49,736 nucleotides of DNA from an uncultured Opitutaceae bacterium. Lineage in GTDB: Bacteria; Verrucomicrobiota; Verrucomicrobiia; Opitutales; Opitutaceae. Position numbers and translations under genes: made by a program. The notes below the pieces were generated by a model. That model saw only the letters and a list, made by a program, of their open reading frames with translations. It was not told the DNA's origin and did no database searches. Location of the stretch: assembly GCA_903890485.1 (NCBI GenBank), contig CAITBM010000014.1, positions 1-49,736 of the forward strand. Direction: 5' to 3'. Positions 34,190-42,468 of this stretch are shown here, piece after piece. Numbering within the stretch: the stretch's first letter is position 1; the number at the start of each line of letters is the position of its first letter.

Positions 34190-37100
34190 ATGAACCTTTC
34201 CTCAATCAACGATTGGGAGGGAAGAGGGCGTGGCAAGGCTACCCCCGCTTCAACCTTCCTGCTCCTGGACGCGGCCCTGTCCTTATGGGTTTGGTTCGCA
34301 TTCTGGAGCTTTGAGGGACAGGCCCAAAGCGGCTGGATCGCGAAATCGTTTCTTGTGGCGTGCGTTCCAGTCGTTGCGCGACTGGTCGGACTGGACCGAA
34401 CCCGGAAGGATTGCCAAGTCGAGACGCTGCTGCGCGCGGGGCTTCACGTAACGGGTCTCTGGGCCCTCTACTCGCTCTCGGCAGGTTTGTTTCAGAGCCA
34501 CCTTGAACCTATGGAAGCCCTCTGGGTTTCCTGCGCCACCGGACTGCTCTGCTTTGCGGGCAGGGCCGTCCTCGAGGGATCAAGGGACACCTCCTCTGAC
34601 ACAACGCACGAGGTCATGCGGTGGGTCTTGCTAGGGACCGCGGCAACGCTAATGCCGCTCTGCTTCTACTCGAAGCTATCCCTTGGATCGGGCGACGCAC
34701 ACTGGTATGCGATCATGCTCGCCGATTTCGTGACCCAAATGCGCCACGGGGTGTTTCCGGTCTGGGTTGGCCAGAGCATCTACGCCTTCAACGGCGCCGT
34801 TTCGCCCCTGCGCTTCGCCCCTGGATTCCAATACTTGGGCGGTTTCCTCGATCTCCTTACCGGTCAGTCCCTCGACCTGATTGCCCTCCGCAATGCTGAA
34901 ATCGCCATCATTTCCCTTGTCGCTGCCTTCTCGGCCTACGCGTGTCTTAGGCCTATCCTAGCCGGACGCAGCTGGCTCGCCTTCTTCCTGTCGATATTCT
35001 GGATAACGGGACCGGCGGTCGTCGCACCACTGATGACGGGAGACCAGTACATGACCTTTGCGGCGGTGCCCTTCATCCCCGTGGTGCTTCACGGCTGTTG
35101 GCGGGTATGGGAATTTGACGACCGATGGGGCCGCCTATGGATTGCCGTGGGCCTTGCTGGAACGTGGATCTGCCACTCGCCCGTAGGTATGTGGATGACG
35201 TGTATCTCCGGGATCCTCTACTTTGCCAGCATTCTAAGGGGACGTAGATGGAAATGGGAGGCCGATTCGATCGGCTTTATGGCCGCGGTGTTTCTGGTTC
35301 TTGGCGCATGGCCATTCGTGTCGGTCCTTACGCTTGAGAACCAGTATGCATTCGTCGCTTCGGCTGGATACGCCGTCCAGATGATCTGGCACTATTTTCC
35401 GGAGAATTTCCTCCCCATCGACCTCCACCGCGAAGGGCTGACCACGTACCAAGTTGGCTATTCCCTGCTCGCCGTGCTCCTGGCGGCTCTATGGCTTGCA
35501 CCACGGTCCCGCGCCAAGGCCGCCTGGCCATTTGTGGTTGCCGCGTTCGTTGTGCCGGTCTTCACGATTCCCGTTCCCTGGATTACGAAGGGGATTTGGA
35601 TGCATGCGCCGCAATGGTTCGTCACGATAAACAATGTGTGGCCCATGCAACGGGTTTTCCTCGTGTGGTCGGCCCTGATCGTCTTTGCGGCGGCCATTAT
35701 TCTTTCCCCTGTGCTTAAGAATGCACGGGCAACATCCTACCGCCTGACACTGGCGTTCCTAGCGCTCGGCGCGCTCTGGTCGGCTCGCGAGGCCAGAAAG
35801 CTAGAGCACGGCCTTTCCCTCTCCTCCACGCCCGGCGAGACCGCACTCCATTTCAGCCCCGACAACCTTCAGCTCAGCCGCTACGCCTATTCCTCGTTCG
35901 AGCTGACGCCGGCCTATTTCAGCCACGCCTACGCTGAGCCTTGGCTTGAAAATCGCCTCCTCGACCTTCAGTCGCTGGAGCCCTTCTTGTCGAATTCGGA
36001 TGCGGCCGCACCGCCGCCTGATTCCGCTCCTTCCCCCAGCCAGGGTGGCCGCCTGGTGCAGGCGGGGTTTCTAGACGGGGAGAGCGTCGGCAAGGGCAAC
36101 TTCTACCGTCTGGCTCCCACACTGAAACTTGCACCGCGCCAGCACTACGCCTTGCGCCTTGAGTTCCTCCAGCCGGAACAGCACGGGACCCTTCAATTCT
36201 TTGGCCACGGGCTTTTCCGAGAATACAGCCTCCCAGACTCTGGCGCGGGCGTCGCCCGCCTCGGACCCACCCTAGCCTTTGGCTCGGAGACGACAAGCAG
36301 CCACGTCGTTCCTCTCATTCTTGAGGGCGCCGGAGGGCCTCCGCCCGAGGCCTTCTTCATCGCGGAACGTTTCACCACCGAGAAGATCCCTTTCGCAAGA
36401 TTTTGGCTCTATGCCTACGACCGTACAAATCTCCCGATCGTCGTCAGCTCGTGGATACCCTACCAGGCGCATGTCGTGTCGCCCAGGCCCGCATTTCTAG
36501 AGACGCCACGGATGTGGCTGAAGGGATGGAGCGTTATGGTGAATGGACAGCCCGTCAGGCCGGAGCGCTCTTTGCAGAACCTCCTCATGGTCCCGATCGA
36601 CTCGGGCCGGAGTGAAGTGACGATCGAATACCACCCTTCCCTTGCCGTCGCCTCCGCGTTCTGGGCGTCGGCGCTCGGGTGGCTCGTTCTTCTCCTTGCC
36701 TCAGTTTGTCAACTCGTCCTTGGAGGCCGGGGCCAACGTATTTGGCAAGGTGTGCTGAGTGCCGTCTACCCAATCCCGTACCGAACGGTCTTCGGGGGCC
36801 GTGGCCCAGCGGCATTGAGGTCCTTCGTTTGGAAACGAAGAGCCTGGGGGCTTGCTGCCCTGGCCATTGTCGCCGGTGCGACCCTTTTCTTTAGGCTGCG
36901 CGCAAAGGCTGACGAACCCCGCCGTTCTTCGGGGCCGATCATGATCCAATTTACCCGCCCCGCCGACCAGAGGAACTATTCCGAGCCCCTGTTCGCGACA
37001 GGAAAGCCGGGTAAAGGCGTCGTCGTGTTTCTGCAAAACCTGGAACGCGGTCAGGTTCGTGTGGGTGCCGACATTTGGGGCAGGGTGTTCTACAGCGCCG

Positions 37101-38323
37101 CGATATCGATGCCTTACAATCGGACCCAATCGCTCGTTGTTTCGGACAGCGCGCTTTACCCACTAGAGGATCCTGACGTCAAAGCCCTGAAACCAGCCGA
37201 ACGCGACGCCTTGAGGGAAAACTTCCGGTTGGAACTCAACGGCAAGGTTCTGATCGATGAGAAGGCCTACGCCTTCGAATCGGATGTCTCACAGATCCTG
37301 ATAGGGGCAAGCCATTTCGGCTCGTTGGCGTCAGGGGCCTTCACAGGACGAATCATCAACGTTGAGCGCCTGTCGATTCCCCGAATCTTGATACTGCCCT
37401 GGGGATGGCACGCCGAGATAAGGCTTAGGTTCCCCGTCGAAAAAATTGGCGCAACCGAGCCTTTGGCGTCGCTCAGATCCGGAAGCGCCGTGCGCGTCTG
37501 CTCGGTCACCTACCTCTCGCAGGAGAAAGCAATGATTTCCATCGGCGGGGTAGCTGGAGCACCCGCCCAGTCCGCGGAAGTCCACTTTGATCCCTCCTCG
37601 GAGCACGTGATCGAGTTGGCCCCAGGGCAGGTACCGGGCGACCCGTCAGGCATGGAAGTAGGCTGCTTTTTCGACGGCACCAGGGTCATCGGCAGGAGCC
37701 TGCGCCCGACTGCGGCGCCAACAGAGATCTGGTCGGGAATCAATTGCGCCGAGATCCCGGGTGCCGGCACACGGTTTACGGGCCCTTTGATTGACCTTAA
37801 GGCGATCGCGATCGCCACTCAACCCGCTGCACCCGAGAACTTCGGCGCAGAGCACATCCTGCTCAAATTCCCCGATAAAAAAACGGGTCGTCGCGAGCCC
37901 GTCCTTACGACAGGCACAACCGGATCGGGCGATTTTATCTACGTCATTTACCAGGATGAGCATCACATCCGGTTCGGCCACGACCACTGGGGCGGGGCAG
38001 GTGTCCTGAGCGAGCCGATAACCATCGACTACTCGCGCCCTCACGAAGTTTGGATCCGCAGCGGAGCCTTGTATCCCCCTGCGCGCGACGACAGCTTCTG
38101 GAAGACCCTGAGCCCGATAGAAAGGCTGAAGCGCCTAACCGGTGTTGACGTTATTTTCGACGGCGAAACCGTGCTTTCCTCGCCGATCGCACCGTATCCA
38201 ACGTCACCCTCGGAAACCCAAGTTGGAAAGAACGCAATCGGAGGTTCGACATGCGATCCGGAATTCAGCGGCGCCGTGGAATTCGCGGAGCGTGCGGGCA
38301 CCCTACTACCGACCGATCGCTAG
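34190..38323 (+). CDS. 1377-residue membrane protein: extra 4-TM N-terminus, YfhO/PTPS-related core, three LamG-like repeats
   Basis: The first 145 residues hold about four TMs (FLLLDAALSLWVWFAFW) that the paralogues lack. From about 160 on the core aligns with the 6859 and 21511 proteins: GSGDAHWYAIMLADFVTQM, GVFPVWVGQSIYAFNGAV, ten more TMs, a jelly-roll-like region, GWSVMVNGQPV and a last TM. After about residue 905 come three beta repeats near 36940, 37408 and 37850, the third with EPVLTTG, HHIRFGHDHWG and IGG...EFSGA. The repeats look like LamG/ConA-like sugar-binding domains facing the periplasm. The function is unknown: a glycosyltransferase or a glycan-recognising transfer enzyme is possible. 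The flanking GtrB-like and GtrA-like genes support a lipid-linked sugar donor. Confidence 0.75.
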   Translation: MNLSSINDWEGRGRGKATPASTFLLLDAALSLWVWFAFWSFEGQAQSGWIAKSFLVACVPVVARLVGLDRTRKDCQVETLLRAGLHVTGLWALYSLSAGLFQSHLEPMEALWVSCATGLLCFAGRAVLEGSRDTSSDTTHEVMRWVLLGTAATLMPLCFYSKLSLGSGDAHWYAIMLADFVTQMRHGVFPVWVGQSIYAFNGAVSPLRFAPGFQYLGGFLDLLTGQSLDLIALRNAEIAIISLVAAFSAYACLRPILAGRSWLAFFLSIFWITGPAVVAPLMTGDQYMTFAAVPFIPVVLHGCWRVWEFDDRWGRLWIAVGLAGTWICHSPVGMWMTCISGILYFASILRGRRWKWEADSIGFMAAVFLVLGAWPFVSVLTLENQYAFVASAGYAVQMIWHYFPENFLPIDLHREGLTTYQVGYSLLAVLLAALWLAPRSRAKAAWPFVVAAFVVPVFTIPVPWITKGIWMHAPQWFVTINNVWPMQRVFLVWSALIVFAAAIILSPVLKNARATSYRLTLAFLALGALWSAREARKLEHGLSLSSTPGETALHFSPDNLQLSRYAYSSFELTPAYFSHAYAEPWLENRLLDLQSLEPFLSNSDAAAPPPDSAPSPSQGGRLVQAGFLDGESVGKGNFYRLAPTLKLAPRQHYALRLEFLQPEQHGTLQFFGHGLFREYSLPDSGAGVARLGPTLAFGSETTSSHVVPLILEGAGGPPPEAFFIAERFTTEKIPFARFWLYAYDRTNLPIVVSSWIPYQAHVVSPRPAFLETPRMWLKGWSVMVNGQPVRPERSLQNLLMVPIDSGRSEVTIEYHPSLAVASAFWASALGWLVLLLASVCQLVLGGRGQRIWQGVLSAVYPIPYRTVFGGRGPAALRSFVWKRRAWGLAALAIVAGATLFFRLRAKADEPRRSSGPIMIQFTRPADQRNYSEPLFATGKPGKGVVVFLQNLERGQVRVGADIWGRVFYSAAISMPYNRTQSLVVSDSALYPLEDPDVKALKPAERDALRENFRLELNGKVLIDEKAYAFESDVSQILIGASHFGSLASGAFTGRIINVERLSIPRILILPWGWHAEIRLRFPVEKIGATEPLASLRSGSAVRVCSVTYLSQEKAMISIGGVAGAPAQSAEVHFDPSSEHVIELAPGQVPGDPSGMEVGCFFDGTRVIGRSLRPTAAPTEIWSGINCAEIPGAGTRFTGPLIDLKAIAIATQPAAPENFGAEHILLKFPDKKTGRREPVLTTGTTGSGDFIYVIYQDEHHIRFGHDHWGGAGVLSEPITIDYSRPHEVWIRSGALYPPARDDSFWKTLSPIERLKRLTGVDVIFDGETVLSSPIAPYPTSPSETQVGKNAIGGSTCDPEFSGAVEFAERAGTLLPTDR

Positions 38324-38330
38324 GTGTGCC

Positions 38331-38729
38331 TTACTCTTGCGCAACCGTGTGCCGGAAGATTCGATATTGCATTGCGACAAACGTGATCGCCATTTGTGCC
38401 GCATTTGCGGCACCCGCGGCCATCCATCCTGGCATGGAGGTGAACTCTGTTAGGCATTTAAACACAGCCGCCTGGACGAGGAAGGTAATGAGGACCATCA
38501 GCAGGTATTCGGATACCTGCCTTGCGGCATCCGTGCGTGCACAACCAAACGTCCAGACCTTGTTGAGCCAAAAGTGCAGGGCCACCGCTGGAGGGTACGC
38601 CAGCACGAAGGAGAAATCCTTGCCGAATCGGTGTCCAAGCAGCCAGTTGAGCCCTGTGAAGACCCCCATAACGACGATGCCGACCACGGCGTAACGGATC
38701 AGCCTGGGTACGATCGAGGGTGCAGACAT
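38331..38729 (-). CDS. GtrA-family membrane protein (putative lipid-linked sugar flippase)
   Basis: A 132-residue protein with four hydrophobic helices. The starting MSAPSIVPRLIRYAVVGIV and the HFWLNKVWTFG stretch after TM2 are typical of the GtrA family. GtrA proteins are thought to flip undecaprenyl-phosphate-linked sugars made by GtrB across the inner membrane. I placed the start at 38729 because GAGCT is upstream and the family N-terminus fits; the open frame can extend to 38813, but the extra residues look unrelated. The gene is convergent with the 1377-residue protein (seven bases between stops), so it may have its own promoter. Confidence 0.88.
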   Translation of the reverse strand: MSAPSIVPRLIRYAVVGIVVMGVFTGLNWLLGHRFGKDFSFVLAYPPAVALHFWLNKVWTFGCARTDAARQVSEYLLMVLITFLVQAAVFKCLTEFTSMPGWMAAGAANAAQMAITFVAMQYRIFRHTVAQE

Positions 38730-39021
38730 CAGCTCGATTCCCAAATCATGTCTGTGGGCAAGCAAAGTACCATTCGGTGAGAAGAAGGGAGACACCGCAC
38801 GCGTGACAAGCACACGTTCGGGAAAAAATAGGCACCCGAAGCCCGAGACGCTGGCAATGTGCCCTTTCCAATGTCCAATGCGGCTTAAAATCAGGCTGGC
38901 ACGGTCGAAGCCGCTGCGACGAGGGTGACCCGACGCGAGTGGTGGCGCTCTTCAGCAAGGAGTCGCGGCCCTCGTACCGGCATCCGCAAGCAGATTCTTC
39001 ACTTGCGCGAACGGCCCCGGC
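38730..39021. other. Divergent intergenic region between gtrA-like and oxidoreductase genes
   Basis: About 290 bases without a convincing gene. It must include the 5' regions of the minus-strand gtrA-like gene and the plus-strand heptose operon. The short open frames inside it have no recognisable content. I see an A-rich patch near 38820-38830 but no clear sigma-70 -35/-10 pair, terminator hairpin or RNA gene. Confidence 0.4.
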
Positions 39022-40080
39022 GTGAGAAGAAACTCACCTCCGCAATCAGTGCCTAACGACCCCTCCCAACGCAACATACAGCTGCTCTCCTATGCTGTCA
39101 TAGGTTGCGGCCTGATCGGGAAGAAGCGAGCGGCCGCCCTGGCCCAAATTAAGGGAGCAAGGCTCATCTATGCCTGCGACTTGGACGGCGCGCGCGCTGC
39201 GGAGGTGGCAAATGCCTATCCGGGATGCAAAGCCTCAAAAGATTTTAACGAAGCGATAGAGGATTCGACGGTCCACGCGGTCATAGTCTCAACCTTGAAC
39301 TCGTCCCTGGCACCCATCGCACTGGCCGCCGCTAAGGCGGGAAAGCACGTGCTCATCGAAAAACCCGGTGCTTTGGGTTCCTCCGAGCTGAAGGAGATCG
39401 AGAAGGTGGCCTCTGCTAAGGGCGTCCAAATCCGGATCGGCTACAACCACCGATTCCATCCCTCTCTGCTCAAGGCCCGGGAGATCGTCGAATCGGGTGC
39501 CCTCGGGGACCTCATGTTTATCCGCGGACGCTACGGCCACGGGGGTCGCAAGGGCTACGACCGAGAATGGCGCTCTGACCCGAAGCTTTCGGGCGGCGGC
39601 GAATTGATCGACCAGGGTGTGCACCTGATCGACCTTTCGCTCTCGTACTTAGGTGATATTGTCACCGTTGAGGGGCACGCCTCCACCCTCTTCTGGGACA
39701 TGAAGGTCGACGACAATGCCTTCCTTAGCCTTAGGACGGCCAAGGGCCAGACGGCCTGGCTCCAGGTGAGCTGCTCCGAGTGGAAGAACCTCTTCTCGTT
39801 TGAGATCTACGGCCGCGACGGGAAGCTCGCGATAGACGGCTTGGGCGGCAGCTACGGCACGGAGAAACTGACCTACTACCGTATGCTCCCCGAAATGGGC
39901 CCTCCGGAAACCACATCCTGGGAGTTTCCCCGGGCCGACCAGTCCTGGGCCCTTGAGACCACCGCGTTCTGCGAGGACATACGGCTGGGCAGGACGCCAT
40001 CCCCTGGCCTCAAAGAAGGCATCCGAACTCTCGAGATTGTCGAGACCGTGTACAAGAGAAGCGGCTATCCCACTCTATGA
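39022..40080 (+). CDS. Gfo/Idh/MocA-family oxidoreductase (heptose operon)
   Basis: A 352-residue oxidoreductase with YAVIGCGLIGKKRAAAL near residues 24-40, a conserved LIEKPGALG in the EKP position, RIGYNHRFHPSL and GGGELIDQGVHLIDLSL as the active-site region. It differs clearly from the 28030 protein (shorter glycine motif context, different C-terminus). Its ATGA overlap with the heptose kinase gene implies a role in the same pathway, perhaps modifying a GDP-heptose. The start is GTG 39022; a GTG at 39049 just before the conserved part is an alternative. The reaction is unknown. Confidence 0.85.
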   Translation: MRRNSPPQSVPNDPSQRNIQLLSYAVIGCGLIGKKRAAALAQIKGARLIYACDLDGARAAEVANAYPGCKASKDFNEAIEDSTVHAVIVSTLNSSLAPIALAAAKAGKHVLIEKPGALGSSELKEIEKVASAKGVQIRIGYNHRFHPSLLKAREIVESGALGDLMFIRGRYGHGGRKGYDREWRSDPKLSGGGELIDQGVHLIDLSLSYLGDIVTVEGHASTLFWDMKVDDNAFLSLRTAKGQTAWLQVSCSEWKNLFSFEIYGRDGKLAIDGLGGSYGTEKLTYYRMLPEMGPPETTSWEFPRADQSWALETTAFCEDIRLGRTPSPGLKEGIRTLEIVETVYKRSGYPTL

Positions 40081-41060
40081 TCATTACACGCTCACCTCTG
40101 CGCGTTTCCCTTGGCGGAGGCGGTACGGACCTGCCGAGCTACTACACGGAGCACGGGGGCTTCCTGGTCGCGGCGGCTATAGACAAATACGTGTACATTA
40201 CCAAGCACACGACCTTCCAGGAGGAGATTATTGTAAAATACTCGAAACTGGAGCGGGTCGCGTCAGTCGAACAGATCGAACATCCGATCTTCCGCGAGGC
40301 GCTCAAACTCGTGGGAGTTACCGATCCCCACATCGAGCTCACTTCCATGGCGGACATCCCCGGAGGGACCGGCCTCGGCTCCTCGGGCAGCTTCACCACG
40401 GCTCTCCTCCGAGCTCTCCACGCCTTCAAGAAGAACCTGGTCTCTCCGGCCGAGCTCGCCGAGCAGGCCTGTAATATAGAGATAAACAAGCTTGGTGAGC
40501 CCATCGGAAAGCAGGACCAGTACATTGCCGCGGTAGGCGGGATCACGGCCTTCACGTTCCACAAGGATGGCCGAGTGGAGTACCGCCCCTGCCAGATATC
40601 CCAGGAGACGTTGTACAACCTTGAGGACAATCTCCTGCTCTTCTTCACCGGATACTCCAGGAGCGCCTCCTCGATCCTCAAGGACCAGAACGACCGCTCG
40701 AAGAAGAACGACTCGGCGATGCTGGATAACCTGCACTTCACAAAGGAGCTCGGCTACAAGTCACTGGCCTGTCTTGAAGGGGGTAACCTTGAGGAGTTCG
40801 CGATGCTGATGGACGTGCATTGGCAGCGGAAAAAAGCTCGGAGTTCCGGCATGAGCAACGCCCACATCAATCAATGGTACGATCTGGCCATGGCAAACGG
40901 AGCCCTGGGAGGGAAGTTGATCGGCGCCGGCGGCGGCGGGTTCCTGATGTTTTACGCCGACGACAAGAAGAAGCTCCGTCACGCGATGCGCGGGATAGGC
41001 CTCCAGGAAGTGCGCTTTCGGTTCGACTTTGAGGGAACGAAGGTCGTGGCGCAGAACTGA
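40077..41060 (+). CDS. hddA: D-glycero-alpha-D-manno-heptose 7-phosphate kinase
   Basis: A 327-residue GHMP-superfamily kinase. It begins RSPLRVSLGGGGTDLPSYY, has the ATP-binding GGTGLGSSGSFTTALL near residue 100, INKLGEPIGKQDQYIAAVGG, and the C-terminal GAGGGGFLMFY. HddA phosphorylates D-glycero-D-manno-heptose 7-phosphate at C1 on the way to GDP-heptose. HddC-like, GmhA-like and GmhB-like genes follow, completing the set. It starts inside the stop of the Gfo/Idh gene (ATGA). Closely related GHMP kinases act on fucose or other sugars, but the neighbouring GmhA and GmhB make the heptose role very likely. Confidence 0.92.
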   Translation: MIITRSPLRVSLGGGGTDLPSYYTEHGGFLVAAAIDKYVYITKHTTFQEEIIVKYSKLERVASVEQIEHPIFREALKLVGVTDPHIELTSMADIPGGTGLGSSGSFTTALLRALHAFKKNLVSPAELAEQACNIEINKLGEPIGKQDQYIAAVGGITAFTFHKDGRVEYRPCQISQETLYNLEDNLLLFFTGYSRSASSILKDQNDRSKKNDSAMLDNLHFTKELGYKSLACLEGGNLEEFAMLMDVHWQRKKARSSGMSNAHINQWYDLAMANGALGGKLIGAGGGGFLMFYADDKKKLRHAMRGIGLQEVRFRFDFEGTKVVAQN

Positions 41061-41097
41061 CTCCCGCCCGTATCAGTTCCCCATAACGCTCGCGACG

Positions 41098-41808
41098 ATG
41101 GCATTAAGCACCCTCCCGGTAGCTATCCTGGCCGGCGGACTTGCGACGCGCCTTAAGCCAATCACGGAGAAGGTGCCGAAGCTCCTGGTTGAGGTCGCCG
41201 GCGAGCCGTTCTTCTCGCACCAACTGAGGCTCCTGAAGAAGGCCGGGCTCACGAAGGTCGTCCTTTGCGTGGGCTACCTGGGCGAGAAGATTGTCGAAAG
41301 CTATGGCAACGGCTCGGATTGGGGGATCGAGATCAAGTACTCGTTCGACGGCCCTAAGCTCCTGGGGACCGGCGGAGCCTTGATGCAGGCTCTTCCCCTC
41401 CTTGGCCCCGCTTTCTACGTCCTGTACGGGGACAGCTACCTGCCCATCGACTATCGCGCTGTGGGGGATGCGTTCCTCAAGTCTGGGAAATTGGGACTCA
41501 TGACGGTCTACGAAAACCGCGAGCTCTACGACTCGAGCAATGTATGGTTTGAGGGCGGAGCCATCCGCGCCTACGACAAGATGAACAAGCTCCCTTCAAT
41601 GCGCCACATCGACTACGGGCTCGGGGTCTTCAAACCCGGCGCGTTTGAAGGCTACCCGCGAGGAGAGGTGGTCGACCTGGCCGTTGTCCAGAAGGCGCTC
41701 CTTTCCGCTGGCCAACTGGCCGGCTATGAAATGACCCAACGCTTTTACGAGATAGGCTCCCATGCGGGCCTCGCCGAACTCAACCAACTGCTCAAAAATA
41801 CCGTCTAA
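41098..41808 (+). CDS. hddC: D-glycero-alpha-D-manno-heptose 1-phosphate guanylyltransferase (sugar nucleotidyltransferase)
   Basis: A 236-residue nucleotidyltransferase: AILAGGLATRLKPITEKVPK with the GGxxxRL..T signature, a VGYLGEKIVESYG region, LLGTGGALMQALPLL and the metal-binding YGDSYLPIDY. It transfers a nucleotide to a sugar 1-phosphate; within a set containing hddA, gmhA and gmhB the product is most likely GDP-D-glycero-alpha-D-manno-heptose. I placed the start at ATG 41098, because the upstream frame has no conserved sequence. A seven-pair hairpin lies between its stop and gmhA. Confidence 0.88.
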   Translation: MALSTLPVAILAGGLATRLKPITEKVPKLLVEVAGEPFFSHQLRLLKKAGLTKVVLCVGYLGEKIVESYGNGSDWGIEIKYSFDGPKLLGTGGALMQALPLLGPAFYVLYGDSYLPIDYRAVGDAFLKSGKLGLMTVYENRELYDSSNVWFEGGAIRAYDKMNKLPSMRHIDYGLGVFKPGAFEGYPRGEVVDLAVVQKALLSAGQLAGYEMTQRFYEIGSHAGLAELNQLLKNTV

Positions 41809-41820
41809 ACCTCCACTGGC

Positions 41821-41840
41821 GCCTCGCAATTGAGCGGGGC
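41821..41840 (+). other. Intergenic hairpin between hddC and gmhA
   Basis: GCCTCGC (41821-41827) can pair with GCGGGGC (41834-41840), with one G-U pair and a six-base loop. Only a short ATTTG follows, so it is not a convincing intrinsic terminator. It could slow transcription or stabilise an mRNA end within the heptose operon. Confidence 0.3.
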
Positions 41841-41858
41841 ATTTGCATAACCATCTCC

Positions 41859-42464
41859 ATGTCATACTCCGCCCAGCACCTGAAGGAAACGGCCGAAATC
41901 GTGGCCAAGATCAACCCGGCCGACTGCGATAAATGCGTCGCCGAATTACGCGCCGTACGGGAGCACGGAGGGCGTCTGTTCATGCTCGGGGTTGGCGGGA
42001 GCGCCGCCAACGCCTCCCATGCGGTGAACGACTTCCGGAAAATCGCCGGTATCGAGACCTACGCTCCCACCGACAACGTGTCGGAGCTCACGGCCCGCAC
42101 GAACGACGAGGGATGGGCCAGCGTGTTCGTCGAGTGGCTAAGGGTCAGCAAGCTCAACAGCAAAGACTGCCTATTCATCCTCTCGGTCGGCGGCGGGAAC
42201 GTGGAAAAGAACGTGTCGCCCAATCTGGTCGCGGCCCTCCAGCTCGCCAAGCAGGTCGGAGCGCGGATCATAGGCATCGTCGGCAAGGACGGCGGCTACA
42301 CGGCCAAGGTCGCTGACGCCTGCGTTATCGTTCCGACTGTGAACCCGAACAACGTGACGCCCCACAGCGAGGCTTTTCAGGCTGTCGTTTGGCACCTCTT
42401 CGTCTCCCACCCCGACCTAAAGGTTAACCAGACAAAATGGGAGTCCGTCACTGCCAAACCCTAG
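41859..42464 (+). CDS. gmhA: Sedoheptulose 7-phosphate isomerase (phosphoheptose isomerase)
   Basis: A 201-residue SIS-domain protein. It has FMLGVGGSAANASHAVNDF near residues 44-62, the phosphate-binding LFILSVGGGNVEKNVSPN near 105-121, and the IGIVGKDGGYTAKVADACV strand. GmhA converts sedoheptulose 7-phosphate into D-glycero-D-manno-heptose 7-phosphate, the first committed heptose step. This gives the substrate of the neighbouring hddA product. The usual GGS and SGNS/SGGGN sugar-phosphate loops are present in slightly changed form. Its stop is followed after four bases by gmhB. Confidence 0.9.
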   Translation: MSYSAQHLKETAEIVAKINPADCDKCVAELRAVREHGGRLFMLGVGGSAANASHAVNDFRKIAGIETYAPTDNVSELTARTNDEGWASVFVEWLRVSKLNSKDCLFILSVGGGNVEKNVSPNLVAALQLAKQVGARIIGIVGKDGGYTAKVADACVIVPTVNPNNVTPHSEAFQAVVWHLFVSHPDLKVNQTKWESVTAKP

Positions 42465-42468
42465 GCGG

